DNA from: Polynucleobacter sp. MWH-Berg-3C6
GTDB lineage: Bacteria; Pseudomonadota; Gammaproteobacteria; Burkholderiales; Burkholderiaceae
NCBI RefSeq assembly: GCF_018881855.1
Contig: NZ_JACVPN010000004.1
Coordinates: 1-64,000, forward strand
DNA length: 64,000 nucleotides
Direction of reading: 5' to 3'
Shown here: positions 23,709 through 33,467 of the stretch, piece by piece
Layout: each line of letters starts with the position of its first letter
How positions within the stretch are numbered: the first letter of the stretch is position 1
Notes under the pieces: model-generated
The model's database searches: none
What the model was told of the DNA's origin: nothing
Seen by the model: the letters and a program-made list of their open reading frames with translations, nothing else
Made by a program: the position numbers and the translations under genes

Positions 23709-26372
23709 GTGGCTAAAGCATCTACCAAAAGCAGCTCCAAGACCCCTTCCGTGGATCACCCCAGGGCCCTCATCATTGCCGAGAAGCCATCGGTTGCCAA
23801 TGACATTGCCAAAGCCCTAGGCGGCTTTACTAAATATGAGGACTATTTTGAAAGCGACGACTTTGTTATCTCGTCTGCTGTTGGTCACCTCTTAGAAATA
23901 GCGGCCCCAGAAGAATATGACGTTAAGCGTGGCAAATGGTCTTTTGCCAACCTGCCTGTAGTACCTCCTTATTTTGACTTGCGGCCAATTGTCAAAACCG
24001 AATCGCGCCTGAAAGTTTTACAAAAACTTATTAAGCGCAAAGACATTACTTCCCTGATTAACGCATGTGACGCGGGGCGTGAGGGTGAGCTGATTTTTCG
24101 CTTAATTGCACAGCACGCAAAAGCATCGCAGGGCATTAAGCGTTTATGGTTGCAGTCCATGACTCCAGCAGCAATTCGCGATGGCTTTGCAAGCTTGCGC
24201 ACCGACGAGGATATGCAACCACTGGCGGATGCGGCGCGTTGCCGCTCAGAAGCAGACTGGTTGGTGGGCATTAATGGTACGCGCGCCATGACCGCCTTTA
24301 ATAGCAAGAGTGGCGGCTTCTTTTTAACTACTGTTGGTCGTGTTCAAACGCCCACCCTATCAATTGTGGTGGAGCGCGAAGAATTAATCCGCAAGTTTGT
24401 TTCTAAAGATTATTGGGAAGTAAAAGCCGAATTTATTGCTGCTGCCGGAGTCTATGAGGGCCGCTGGTTTGATCCGAAATTTAAGAAAGATGTTGCGGAA
24501 CCAGATGCTCGCGAGAACCGCCTATGGAGCGAAGCTGCAGCACAAAGCATTGTTGCTGCTTGTCGTGGCAAAAAGGCGAGCGTTACTGAAGAAGCTAAGC
24601 CAGCAACTCAACTAGCACCACAACTGTTTGACTTAACCAGCTTGCAACGGGAAGCGAATGCCCGTTTTGGTTTTTCTGCAAAAAATACGCTGGGCCTTGC
24701 TCAAGCGCTATATGAGCGTCACAAGGTTTTAACCTATCCACGTACCGATGCTAAGGCGCTACCAGAAGACTATCTAGATACTGTCAAACAAACCATGGAA
24801 ATTCTTGCTGAAAACTCGCAAGACTATCGTGCGTTTGCAAAACAAATTCTGAAGGGTGATCCGAAAGATCCAAAAGCAAAGGCTGGTTATGGTTGGATTA
24901 AGCCTAACAAGCGCATCTTTGATAACTCCAAAATTTCTGATCACTTTGCGATTATTCCGACTCTCGAAACTCCCAAGAATTTAAGTGAGCCCGAGGCAAA
25001 GTTATATGACTTAGTAGTTCGCCGTTTCTTAGCAGTCTTTTATCCTGCCGCTGAATTCAAGGTCACCACCAGAATTACTGAGGTTTCAGGGCACCATTTC
25101 AAAACCGAAGGTCGCGTCCTAGTGAACCCTGGCTTCCTCACAGTCTATGGCAAATCGAATCAAGCCGACGATGAGCTTGTAGCCGTCCAAGAAGGCGAAG
25201 CCGTTCAGAGCGAATCCATTGCTGCAGTTCCATTGAAAACAAAGCCGCCAGCACGCTACTCAGAAGCAACGCTGCTCTCGGCAATGGAAAGCGCCGGCAA
25301 GTGGGTTGATGACGATGACATGCGCGAAGCAATGGCAGAAAAGGGTTTGGGTACTCCTGCAACCCGCGCAGCAATTATCGAGGGACTGCTCGCCGAAAAA
25401 TACATTGTGCGCGAAGCACGCGAACTCATTCCTACAGCAAAAGCTTTTCAATTGATGACTTTATTGCGTGGCCTGGATGTTGAGGAGCTCACGCGCCCTG
25501 ACTTGACTGGTAGCTGGGAGAACAAGCTCTCTCTAATTGAGCAGGGCAAGATGAATCGCGATACCTTCATGCAAGAAATTGCGCAGATGACTCAGCGCAT
25601 CGTCAAACGCGCCAAGGAATATGACAGCGATACAATTCCAGGCGACTACGCAACAATGACCACACCATGCCCGCACTGTAAGGGGCCGGTAAAGGAGAAC
25701 TACCGACGGTTTGCCTGTGAAAAGTGTGGCTTTACGATCAGCAAAACTCCGGGCGGTCGCGCATTTGAATATCCCGAAGTGGAAGAGCTGCTGCGTGAGA
25801 AAACGATCGGGCCACTCCAGGGCTTTCGCAGCAAAATGGGCCGTCCATTTGCTGCCATCATTAAGTTAAGCGAAATTCCGGAAGATGACAGCGACTATCC
25901 AAACGCAGGCTTCAAACTTGAGTTTGACTTTGGCAATGCGCAGGATGAAGAAACTGAGGCTGTAGATTTCACGGGTCGCCAAGCATTGGGTGTTTGTCCA
26001 AAATGTTCTGGTGCAATTTATGAAGACGGCATGCGTTACGTTTGTGAACACAATACTGGGCCAAGTAAGACCTGTGATTTCAAAACCGGCAAAGTGGTTC
26101 TACAACAAGAAATTTCTGCTGAGCAAGTACAAAAACTACTCAAAGAAGGCAAGACCGATCTCTTGACGAACTTCAAGTCAAACCGTACTGGGCGTGGCTT
26201 TAAGGCCTACTTGGCCTTAGGGGCTGATGGCAAAATTGGTTTTGAGTTTGAGGCCAAAGCCGCTGGTGCAGCCAAAGCACCGGCAAAGAAACGTTCAGGT
26301 GCTAGTGCAGCAAGCAAGTCTGTTGCAAAGCCCAAGCGCGCCAGTAAAGCAAAGTCATCCTCTAGCACCTGA
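23709..26372 (+). CDS. topB: DNA topoisomerase III (type IA)
   Basis: Type IA topoisomerase of about 887 residues that relaxes and decatenates DNA. TOPRIM domain: ALIIAEKPSVA at the N terminus and NACDAGREGELI. The active-site Tyr is in LTYPRTDAKAL. Two C-terminal zinc-binding modules follow (PCPHCKGPVK...CEKCGF and CPKCSGAIYEDG...C), then a Lys/Ala/Ser-rich basic tail. GTG at 23709 is preferred over a TTG 19 codons upstream, because AKASTKSSS-PRALIIAEK is the usual N terminus; neither start is certain. Its last 166 bp overlap the convergent mnmC gene. The 220 bp before it contain no recognisable feature. Confidence 0.92.
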   Translation: MAKASTKSSSKTPSVDHPRALIIAEKPSVANDIAKALGGFTKYEDYFESDDFVISSAVGHLLEIAAPEEYDVKRGKWSFANLPVVPPYFDLRPIVKTESRLKVLQKLIKRKDITSLINACDAGREGELIFRLIAQHAKASQGIKRLWLQSMTPAAIRDGFASLRTDEDMQPLADAARCRSEADWLVGINGTRAMTAFNSKSGGFFLTTVGRVQTPTLSIVVEREELIRKFVSKDYWEVKAEFIAAAGVYEGRWFDPKFKKDVAEPDARENRLWSEAAAQSIVAACRGKKASVTEEAKPATQLAPQLFDLTSLQREANARFGFSAKNTLGLAQALYERHKVLTYPRTDAKALPEDYLDTVKQTMEILAENSQDYRAFAKQILKGDPKDPKAKAGYGWIKPNKRIFDNSKISDHFAIIPTLETPKNLSEPEAKLYDLVVRRFLAVFYPAAEFKVTTRITEVSGHHFKTEGRVLVNPGFLTVYGKSNQADDELVAVQEGEAVQSESIAAVPLKTKPPARYSEATLLSAMESAGKWVDDDDMREAMAEKGLGTPATRAAIIEGLLAEKYIVREARELIPTAKAFQLMTLLRGLDVEELTRPDLTGSWENKLSLIEQGKMNRDTFMQEIAQMTQRIVKRAKEYDSDTIPGDYATMTTPCPHCKGPVKENYRRFACEKCGFTISKTPGGRAFEYPEVEELLREKTIGPLQGFRSKMGRPFAAIIKLSEIPEDDSDYPNAGFKLEFDFGNAQDEETEAVDFTGRQALGVCPKCSGAIYEDGMRYVCEHNTGPSKTCDFKTGKVVLQQEISAEQVQKLLKEGKTDLLTNFKSNRTGRGFKAYLALGADGKIGFEFEAKAAGAAKAPAKKRSGASAASKSVAKPKRASKAKSSSST

Positions 26373-27430
26373 GCTGTAATCAGCTTGGCTGCTAGCGCTG
26401 ACCACAAAATACCTCGTGAACCTAAAGCAGTGGCTAAAAAGATTCCAGGTCTTTGAGTGAGCGCACCAATGATTGGTAAACGATCGCCTGCAACACATCG
26501 CACACCAACAAAATCTCCAGCCTTAATTAACGCTCCCGGATCTCCCTCGGGGTATGCAAGCAAACCTTGCGCTTGCTCTCGATTGAATTCATCGCTGCTG
26601 TCTCTTGAACCAAGATCATCCTCACCCTCATCAAAACTTGAGCCCACCATCCAACGGTAGCTGCCATCTTCAAGCCGATCGGCTGGGAGACAATAACCAT
26701 CGCCGGATATACCAACTCTAGGTAATTTTTTTATCCAAGCATCTTCTTGAATTGAAAAAATACTGAGCTGACCGCGCACCGGCTTAAGAGGGAGGCGAAT
26801 TCCAATACTACTCATGAGCGCCTTGGAATCCATTGCGGTAGCCACTATCACCTTATCCGCAGAAATGATTACTTCATTATTCTGATTGAATAAAAGCCAA
26901 CACTCATCATCTCTCTCAAGTTTTGCGACGCGCGCATTCCATAAGCAAGTTAAGTGGTTCTGATCTTGCAATAGTGCATTGCTTGTCTCAAATAGATTGA
27001 GAGATGCGCCACGCGGCAACCACACTCCACTCTGTTTGATGCCGCAAATTTTTTCTGCTTCTTGAGCATCTAAAGCCAATGCCATATCCTGATCAAGATC
27101 TAAAGACTGCAAATGTTTGCTTACTTCTGCTCGATCAAAATACTTATCTTTTTTGGTAGGCTGAAAAATACCGTGCTTGTTCCAAGCCTTGCCCCACCTA
27201 GCCTCAGCCAATAAAAAGGCAATGCGCGTTAAGCGCAATAAACGCGGCGATCCCTTCCCGATATGGGGATGAGCAATAGCGTAGGCGTGACTTGAGCAAG
27301 CGGTGGCAGGTGAAGATGCGGCGTCAATAATACAAACAGATTTGCCGCGCAGGAGCAACTCATTTGCAATGGTTGCGCCACAAATGCCTGCCCCAATCAC
27401 CACTATTTCATGGTGTTGGGGTTTGGTCAT
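26207..27430 (-). CDS. mnmC: MnmC FAD-dependent oxidoreductase domain protein
   Basis: FAD-dependent enzyme of 407 residues corresponding to the C-terminal half of bifunctional MnmC, which converts cmnm5(s2)U34 of tRNA toward nm5(s2)U. The FAD-binding motif VVIGAGICGATIANEL is at the N terminus, with PVRGQLS and GVRCVAGDRLPIIG further on and a closing GSRGILWSALAAKLI typical of MnmC. The methyltransferase half is absent, so the next methylation would need a separate enzyme. The 3' end overlaps topB antiparallel by 166 bp, and the recognisable homology (LAPERF) continues into the overlap. Another DAO-family oxidoreductase role is less likely. Confidence 0.82.
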   Translation of the reverse strand: MTKPQHHEIVVIGAGICGATIANELLLRGKSVCIIDAASSPATACSSHAYAIAHPHIGKGSPRLLRLTRIAFLLAEARWGKAWNKHGIFQPTKKDKYFDRAEVSKHLQSLDLDQDMALALDAQEAEKICGIKQSGVWLPRGASLNLFETSNALLQDQNHLTCLWNARVAKLERDDECWLLFNQNNEVIISADKVIVATAMDSKALMSSIGIRLPLKPVRGQLSIFSIQEDAWIKKLPRVGISGDGYCLPADRLEDGSYRWMVGSSFDEGEDDLGSRDSSDEFNREQAQGLLAYPEGDPGALIKAGDFVGVRCVAGDRLPIIGALTQRPGIFLATALGSRGILWSALAAKLITAQVLEDDFALLARLGFATDLLAALAPERFFAGALAAPAALASNSKPILPSAPKAK

Positions 27431-27468
27431 TTAACTAATGTGAATAAAACGTCTTGTACTGCTGATGC

Positions 27469-29334
27469 TTAAACGCTGAGGCGCTGTTCAATCTTGGCGC
27501 GAGTCTCTTTCAACTCTTTTGGCAAGCGATCACCAAGGTGATCAAACAATTCCGTATGCAGCTTCAACTCATTCTGCCAGTCATCCACTGCAACATGAAT
27601 GGCTTTAGCAAATTTCTCAGCAGAATAGTCGAGGCCATTCCAATGGATATCGCCGTGTTCTGGGCAAATACCAAATGGCGTTTCTTTGCCTTTTGCCTTA
27701 CCTTCAGCGCGCTCCAAAATCCATGAAAGCACGCGCATGTTTTCGCCAAAGCCTGGCCAAACAAACTTGCCATTCTCATCCTTGCGGAACCAGTTAACGC
27801 AATAGATCTTGGGCAATACAGCGCCTTCGGCCTCTAACTTTTTACCGATATTGAGCCAATGCTGGAAATAGTCGCTCATGTTGTAACCGGCAAACGCAAT
27901 CATCGCGAATGGATCGCGACGCACAACACCGATTTGGCCGGTGATCGCAGCAGTGGTTTCTGAACCAAGCGTTGCAGCCATGTAAACACCCTCAACCCAA
28001 TCACGTGCCTCGCTAACCAAAGGCACAGTGTTTGAGCGGCGGCCGCCAAACAAGAATGCGTCAATTGGAACGCCCTCTGGATCATCCCACTTAGGATCAA
28101 CCGCCGGGTTGTTAGTTGCAGCAACTGTAAAGCGTGAGTTTGGATGCGCAGCTTTGCGACCTGCTGCGCCATCTGCTGGAGTCCAGTCTTTGCCTTGCCA
28201 ATCAATCAAATGCGCTGGTGGTGTTTCTGTCAAGCCTTCCCACCAAACATCACCATCATCAGTCAAGCCAACGTTTGTAAAGATCACATCTTGATTTAAA
28301 GAATCAATACAGTTTTGATTGGTTTGGCGGTTAGTGCCAGGCGCCACACCAAAGTAACCAGACTCTGGGTTAATCGCAAACAATCGAGTTTTGCCGGTAA
28401 CTGGGTCTTTGCGCGGCTTGATCCATGCAATGTCGTCACCAATAGTAGTTACCTTCCAGCCATCAAATCCTTTTGGAGGAATCATCATAGAGAAGTTGGT
28501 TTTGCCACAGGCAGATGGGAATGCGGCAGCGATATGGTATTTCTTGCCCTCGGGTGAAGTTACGCCCAAGATCAACATATGTTCTGCCAACCAACCTTGC
28601 TCGCGGCCCATATTAGATGCAATACGCAGAGCGAAACATTTCTTACCCAACAATGCATTGCCGCCGTAGCCAGAACCAAATGACCAAATCTCACGGGTTT
28701 CTGGGTAATGAACAATGTACTTATTCTTGTTGTTTGGCCATGCAACATCTTTTTCGCCAGCAGCCAAAGGCTTGCCAACAGTGTGAATACAAGGAACAAA
28801 CTCGCCGTCAGCACCTAATTGATCAATAACAGCCTTGCCCATGCGAGTCATGAGACGCATATTAATTGCAACGTATGGGCTGTCAGATAGCTCAACGCCA
28901 ATGTGGGCAATGGGGGAGCCAATTGGGCCCATGGAGAATGGCACCACGTACATTGTTCTGCCACGCATACAACCATCAAACAGCGGATTTAGTGTTGCGC
29001 GCATTTCGCTTGGCTCTACCCAGTTATTGGTGGGGCCGGCATCTTCTTTTTTTGCTGAACAGATAAAAGTGCGGTCTTCAACGCGCGCCACATCCTCAGG
29101 GTCCGAGAGCGCTAAAAATGAATTTTTACGCTTGGCTGGGTTGAGGCGCTTGAAAACGCCTGCGCTAACCAATAGCTCGCAGAGCTCGTCATATTCGGCC
29201 TGAGAGCCATCACACCAACGAATTGCATCCGGCTTAGTCAGGGCTGCAATCTCTCCAACCCACTTAATTAATTGCTTGTTTTTTACGTAAGCTGGCGCAT
29301 TTACATTAATTTGGTCCGCAGTTTCTGTGGTCAT
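27469..29334 (-). CDS. pckG: Phosphoenolpyruvate carboxykinase (GTP)
   Basis: Cytosolic GTP-dependent PEP carboxykinase linking oxaloacetate and PEP. Length 621 residues matches the GTP-type family. The kinase P-loop with its reactive Cys is [13 protein letters not shown], and further family motifs are [32 protein letters not shown] and [16 protein letters not shown]-like [13 protein letters not shown] good ribosome-binding site (AGGA, eight bases from ATG) precedes it. It is probably a single gene. Confidence 0.97.
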   Translation of the reverse strand: MTTETADQINVNAPAYVKNKQLIKWVGEIAALTKPDAIRWCDGSQAEYDELCELLVSAGVFKRLNPAKRKNSFLALSDPEDVARVEDRTFICSAKKEDAGPTNNWVEPSEMRATLNPLFDGCMRGRTMYVVPFSMGPIGSPIAHIGVELSDSPYVAINMRLMTRMGKAVIDQLGADGEFVPCIHTVGKPLAAGEKDVAWPNNKNKYIVHYPETREIWSFGSGYGGNALLGKKCFALRIASNMGREQGWLAEHMLILGVTSPEGKKYHIAAAFPSACGKTNFSMMIPPKGFDGWKVTTIGDDIAWIKPRKDPVTGKTRLFAINPESGYFGVAPGTNRQTNQNCIDSLNQDVIFTNVGLTDDGDVWWEGLTETPPAHLIDWQGKDWTPADGAAGRKAAHPNSRFTVAATNNPAVDPKWDDPEGVPIDAFLFGGRRSNTVPLVSEARDWVEGVYMAATLGSETTAAITGQIGVVRRDPFAMIAFAGYNMSDYFQHWLNIGKKLEAEGAVLPKIYCVNWFRKDENGKFVWPGFGENMRVLSWILERAEGKAKGKETPFGICPEHGDIHWNGLDYSAEKFAKAIHVAVDDWQNELKLHTELFDHLGDRLPKELKETRAKIEQRLSV

Positions 29335-29423
29335 ATGTTTTCCTATGAAGATTTAATTTTTAATCCAATGATTTTAACATTTTGGTCATATTTGAAGCCC
29401 TGACACGGCAGAGAGGAGGCTCT

Positions 29424-30782
29424 TTACTTGCCAATACAGAATTGGCTAAAAATTTTGCCCAAAAGGTCGTCTGGAAGCAACTTTCCAGTAATTTGCCCAA
29501 GGTGATTTTGGGCTAAAAATAGCTCTTCTGCGAATAATTCCAGCGAATTGTTGCCATTTGCTGCGAACTGCTCTGATCTTGCAATGTGCTCCGATGCCCG
29601 CTCTAAGCAGTCTAAATGGCGCCTTCTAGCCACAATCGCCCCTTCTTGGGGGCCGTTCCAGCCGACTGTTTCCAGTATTTTTTGCTTAAGGCCCTCAACT
29701 CCATCACCATTTTTAGCGGAAATCAAAATAGCCTGTTTTGGGGCCGGGGAAGGGGCCGAAGACAACAAATCTGACTTGTTAACAACCTCTAAAACCGGGC
29801 ATTTTGGAGGCAGCTCTCTCAAAATTTGTTCTTTTAGGCCATCTTCTGTTGAATTGGGGTCGGTTAAAAAAATGACCAGATCTGCCAACCGAATGGCATC
29901 CCAAGACCTTTCAATTCCTTTTGCCTCAACTAGATCATTGGTTTCGCGCAGTCCGGCCGTATCAATGATGTGCATTGGTACGCCTTCAATGGTGATGCTT
30001 TCCTTCACGCGATCGCGAGTGGTGCCTGCAACAGGGGTAACAATGGCGATGTCTTCGCCAGCGAGTCTATTGAGCAAAGAGCTTTTGCCAACGTTTGGCG
30101 CGCCAGCAAGAACAAGCTGTATGCCATCGCGCAAAATCTTTCCTTGTTTAGCGCCAGCACGCAAAGACTCTAGTTTTTCTTTAACAGCAAATAGACGAGC
30201 ACGGGCTTGCGCATTCTCCAAAAACTCAATTTCTTCCTCTGGAAAATCTAAAGTTGATTCCACCAAAATACGCAGCTGTGTAATCTCTTCGATCAAATCG
30301 TTAATGTTCTCTGAAAAAACGCCTTGTAAAGATCTTGCTGCGCCACGAACCGCAGCCTCACTTTGTGCATCTATTAAATCTGCAATCGCTTCAGCTTGGG
30401 CTAGGTCTATTTTGTTATTAAGATAAGCTCGCAAAGTAAATTCGCCAGGCTCTGCAATTACCAATCCATCGCTCTTGCCTAGCTCAAGGCAGCGCTTCAT
30501 TACTAACTCCAGAAGCTGAGGGCCTCCATGGCACTGAAGCTCTAAAACATCCTCACCAGTAAATGAGGCGGGGGCGACAAAATAAATGGCGATGAGCTGA
30601 TCAATAGTTTGCCCATCGGCAGCACGCAAAGTGATTAGGTTTGCCTGGCGAGGCGAGAGCTCTTTCTGAAAAAGTGCTTTTGTAATGGCCTTGAGGTTTT
30701 GGCCGCTAATGCGTACAACCCCAACGCCCGCCTTGCCCGGAGCAGTTGCTATAGCAATGATGGGCAGCTTTCTGGTCATCAT
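29424..30782 (-). CDS. mnmE: tRNA modification GTPase MnmE
   Basis: GTPase that works with MnmG to make cmnm5U34 in tRNAs. The N-terminal tetrahydrofolate-binding domain (ATAPGKAGVGVVRISG, GEFTLRAYLNNKIDLAQAEAI) precedes the G domain (GAPNVGKSSLLNRL, TPVAGTTRDRV, DTAGLRE, NKSD). The C terminus has the conserved FCIGK with the functional Cys. Length 452 residues is normal. Its partner gene mnmG lies at 45159. The start may be the first or second of two adjacent ATGs. It is downstream of yidC on the same strand. Confidence 0.97.
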   Translation of the reverse strand: MMTRKLPIIAIATAPGKAGVGVVRISGQNLKAITKALFQKELSPRQANLITLRAADGQTIDQLIAIYFVAPASFTGEDVLELQCHGGPQLLELVMKRCLELGKSDGLVIAEPGEFTLRAYLNNKIDLAQAEAIADLIDAQSEAAVRGAARSLQGVFSENINDLIEEITQLRILVESTLDFPEEEIEFLENAQARARLFAVKEKLESLRAGAKQGKILRDGIQLVLAGAPNVGKSSLLNRLAGEDIAIVTPVAGTTRDRVKESITIEGVPMHIIDTAGLRETNDLVEAKGIERSWDAIRLADLVIFLTDPNSTEDGLKEQILRELPPKCPVLEVVNKSDLLSSAPSPAPKQAILISAKNGDGVEGLKQKILETVGWNGPQEGAIVARRRHLDCLERASEHIARSEQFAANGNNSLELFAEELFLAQNHLGQITGKLLPDDLLGKIFSQFCIGK

Positions 30783-30821
30783 TGCTATGTGTTTTCCATT
30801 AAAGACTAAGCCATTAAAAAA

Positions 30822-32534
30822 TTACTTGGCTTCTTTCTTTGCAAACATTTGATTGATTTGCCATTGTTGGGCAATCGACAATAAGTTATTCACCACCCAG
30901 TACAACACCAAGCCGGCCGGGAAGAAGAAGAACATCACCGAGAACACGATTGGCATATACATCATCACCTTTGCCTGGATAGGATCTGGTGGGGTTGGAT
31001 TCAACTTGGTTTGAACAAACATTGAAACAGCCATGATGATTGGCAAGATTCCAATTGGGAACATTTGTGTAATTCCCAACACATCACTAATCGATGTATC
31101 CGGGAGCGATAGATCGTGTACCCACAAAATCCATGGGGCACCGCGCAGCTCTACAGATGACAACAACACCCAATACAAAGCAATAAAGACAGGGATCTGA
31201 ATCACCACTGGCAAACATCCGCCTAGTGGATTAATTTTTTCTTTGCGATACATCTCCATCATTGCTTGATTTAGCTTTTGTGGCTCACCCTTGTATTGCT
31301 CTTTCATGGCCATCAAACGAGGCTGCACCTCTTTCATGCGAGCCATTGACTTATAGCTTGCAGCGGAAAGCGGAAAGAACGCCAACTTAATCAAAACAGT
31401 AAGAAGCACAATAGACCAACCCCAGTTACCAACATAACCATGGATTTTTTCCAAGAGCCAAAAAATAGGTTTTGCCAAAATCGTTAAGTAACCATAATCT
31501 TTTAACAGCTCAAAACCTGGGGCAATGGTTTCTAAAACACTCTCTTCTTGGGGGCCAACAAAGAGACGAGATTTTTCAACAATCGTCGCTCCTTGAACAA
31601 CCACGCCGAGCGGTGTTTGCATACCAATACGATAGAGGCCGTTATCAATTCTTCCAGCATAGATATCGCGCGCAAATTTGTCGCCTGGGATCCATGCGCT
31701 AGCAAAATAGTGCTGAACCATTGCAACCCACGCCGGGTCACCAGCAGGAACCTGAGTTGGAATGGTAATTTTATTTTTATCGATTGCTGTGAATTCAAGC
31801 TTATTGAATTTTTCTTTGTCTGTGTATGTTGCTGGGCCGGTAAAGGTGCTTGCCGAAAAAGCGCCGTCGAATGGACCAATTTTTTGCTCCTGGCTGCCGT
31901 CACGCACTAGCTCGGTGTAAAGAACTAATGGCGTAGCGTTCGCGCTTGACTGAGTCACGCGATGCCCAACATCCACCACATAACTTCCTGGGTTAAGGAT
32001 GAACGTTTTTTCTAATTTAACGCCATTGCGCTCGCTTGCGAGCGTGAGGAAGGGTCGGCCCGAGCCATCTTTACCAGACTGAACAAGTTTGAAGGTACTG
32101 GTGTGATTTGGTAAATCATTATTGTTTAAAGAAATCAAACCTGAGCGCGCAAAATATTTATGGTTTGCGGTGTATTGAAAAAGTTCGACCGGCTTGTTTT
32201 CAGCGGTCAATGACTTTAATAGTTTTGCATCCACTACGTTAGCGCCATTAGCGCTAATTTCTAATACCAGCACATCATTTTTCAATGTAAATTTTTCAGC
32301 GCTATCAATTGCACCCAAATTCACAGCAGGGGTTGCGGCAATGACCGGCTGACCCGATATTTGAGTTGGTACGTCTAGCTTATTGCTTGCAGCGGCCTTA
32401 TCGGCAGCGGCTGGAGCGCTTGCGGGTGCGCCCCCAAATAAGGATGGCTTACCCTCGTGGACCTGCCAATTGTTGTAGAGCATGAGACCCGACATCGAGA
32501 ATACTGCCCAAAGAATTGTTTTTTTAAAGTCCAT
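30822..32534 (-). CDS. yidC: Membrane protein insertase YidC
   Basis: Inserts and folds inner-membrane proteins. An N-terminal signal-anchor (FKKTILWAVFSMSGLMLYNNW) is followed by the large periplasmic beta domain (about 60-340) and the conserved insertase core with five transmembrane segments (GYVGNWGWSIVLLTVLIKLAFFP-type, then GGCLPVVIQIPVFIALYWVL). The C terminus is basic. Of two closely spaced ATGs, the second (32534) was chosen because family members begin MDxKKT. It lies in the conserved order rpmH-rnpA-yidD-yidC-mnmE. Confidence 0.96.
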   Translation of the reverse strand: MDFKKTILWAVFSMSGLMLYNNWQVHEGKPSLFGGAPASAPAAADKAAASNKLDVPTQISGQPVIAATPAVNLGAIDSAEKFTLKNDVLVLEISANGANVVDAKLLKSLTAENKPVELFQYTANHKYFARSGLISLNNNDLPNHTSTFKLVQSGKDGSGRPFLTLASERNGVKLEKTFILNPGSYVVDVGHRVTQSSANATPLVLYTELVRDGSQEQKIGPFDGAFSASTFTGPATYTDKEKFNKLEFTAIDKNKITIPTQVPAGDPAWVAMVQHYFASAWIPGDKFARDIYAGRIDNGLYRIGMQTPLGVVVQGATIVEKSRLFVGPQEESVLETIAPGFELLKDYGYLTILAKPIFWLLEKIHGYVGNWGWSIVLLTVLIKLAFFPLSAASYKSMARMKEVQPRLMAMKEQYKGEPQKLNQAMMEMYRKEKINPLGGCLPVVIQIPVFIALYWVLLSSVELRGAPWILWVHDLSLPDTSISDVLGITQMFPIGILPIIMAVSMFVQTKLNPTPPDPIQAKVMMYMPIVFSVMFFFFPAGLVLYWVVNNLLSIAQQWQINQMFAKKEAK

Positions 32535-32549
32535 TTGCATTCACTTAAA

Positions 32550-32783
32550 TTAATGAGAGGTTTGTTTTACTGCAGGATCATAACCACCTCGTGACAATGG
32601 ATTGCAGCGCAAAATTCGCCATGCAACCAAGCCGAAGCTTTTGATAAATCCGTAATGATTGAAGCAATCGCACGCATATTGTGAGCAGCTTGGTGCGTAC
32701 TTGCAGTGCATGCCAAGGTAAGGGCTCAGGAGTAATTGATAAACCTTTACCAACTTAATTGCGGCTTTATTGAAAACGCGCAC
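32550..32783 (-). CDS. yidD: Membrane insertion efficiency factor YidD
   Basis: Small protein of 77 residues that assists YidC. The family core is intact: YQLLLSPYLG, CKYAPSCSQYACDCFNHYG and RILRCNPLSRGGYDP, with the conserved cysteines. The start codon is GTG, one base beyond the rnpA stop, so translation is coupled. It lies directly upstream of yidC. Confidence 0.95.
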   Translation of the reverse strand: MRVFNKAAIKLVKVYQLLLSPYLGMHCKYAPSCSQYACDCFNHYGFIKSFGLVAWRILRCNPLSRGGYDPAVKQTSH

Positions 32784-32784
32784 C

Positions 32785-33102
32785 TTAAATTAATCCCGAC
32801 ATCTGAGAGCGCAGAAGCTCTTTTTCTTTTTTTCTAAGCCTGCCACGAGTCTCGCGACCAATCGGTTTTTTAAGCTTAACCACCACATCTTTCTTCAGTG
32901 TGCTGGCTTGAGCCGTCCAAACTAATTCGCGAATCATTCTCTTTAGGCGATTGCGATCAACCGCTCTTTTAGCCAACTTCTTGGCTACTGCAACACCTAA
33001 ATCTGGCTTACTGCCCGCCAGGGCGGGCGCAGCATAAAAACCCCAATACATACTTGTCTTGGGGTTTATTTTCAATAATTCAGAAATCCTAGCGCTGTTC
33101 AA
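32785..33102 (-). CDS. rnpA: Ribonuclease P protein component
   Basis: Protein subunit of RNase P for tRNA 5'-end maturation. The basic family signature AKRAVDRNRLKRMIREL (about 44-60) is present, preceded by YWGFYAAPAL and LGVAVAKKLA. Length 105 residues is normal. The start appears to be TTG, eight bases beyond rpmH, with no better start in frame. It sits between rpmH and yidD as in most bacteria. Confidence 0.93.
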   Translation of the reverse strand: MNSARISELLKINPKTSMYWGFYAAPALAGSKPDLGVAVAKKLAKRAVDRNRLKRMIRELVWTAQASTLKKDVVVKLKKPIGRETRGRLRKKEKELLRSQMSGLI

Positions 33103-33110
33103 TGGCTAAA

Positions 33111-33245
33111 TTAAACAGCCAAACGCTTGCGACCTTTTGCGCGACGTGCATTTAATACTGCGCGTCCGCTCTTAGTTTTCATGCGAATACGAAAACCGTG
33201 TGTGCGCTTACGACGGGTTACTGATGGTTGGTATGTTCTTTTCAT
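33111..33245 (-). CDS. rpmH: 50S ribosomal protein L34
   Basis: The 44-residue ribosomal protein L34: it begins [18 protein letters not shown], continues [18 protein letters not shown] and ends RKRLAV. This is an essentially invariant sequence. AGGGATCTATC precedes the ATG. It is divergent from dnaA across the origin-proximal region. Confidence 0.98.
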
Positions 33246-33360
33246 GATAGATCCCTGCAAAACCAAGTATTTTCCTTGTTGCAGGGCAAAAGGTCAATCA
33301 ATCTCGATGAATATATAGGTGTTTTTCTCTATTTTTGTGTGGTTTTCTAATAACCTATTA

Positions 33361-33432
33361 ATTTATATAGATTTTTTGCTTTTATACACAAGTTATCCAC
33401 AGCTTTTCCACGTTTTTGTAGCTTGTGGATAA
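33361..33432. promoter_or_regulatory. DnaA-box cluster upstream of dnaA
   Basis: DnaA boxes upstream of dnaA: TTATACACA (33382-33390), TTATCCACA (33393-33401), the weaker TTTTCCACG (33404-33412), and TGTGGATAA on the other strand (33424-33432). An AT-rich motif ATTTATATAGATTTTTT starts at 33361 and is repeated in nearly the same form at 35074, beside the dnaN-side boxes. The cluster could autoregulate dnaA or be half of a bipartite origin. Confidence 0.75.
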
Positions 33433-33467
33433 CTTTGCAGGATGGCTACAATGGATCCTCTAAAAAT

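Noticed and set aside
29548-30426. Open frame of 292 codons on the plus strand
   Set aside because: It lies entirely opposite mnmE, whose protein motifs are unmistakable. The plus-strand product is Ser/Ala-rich with no recognisable domain.
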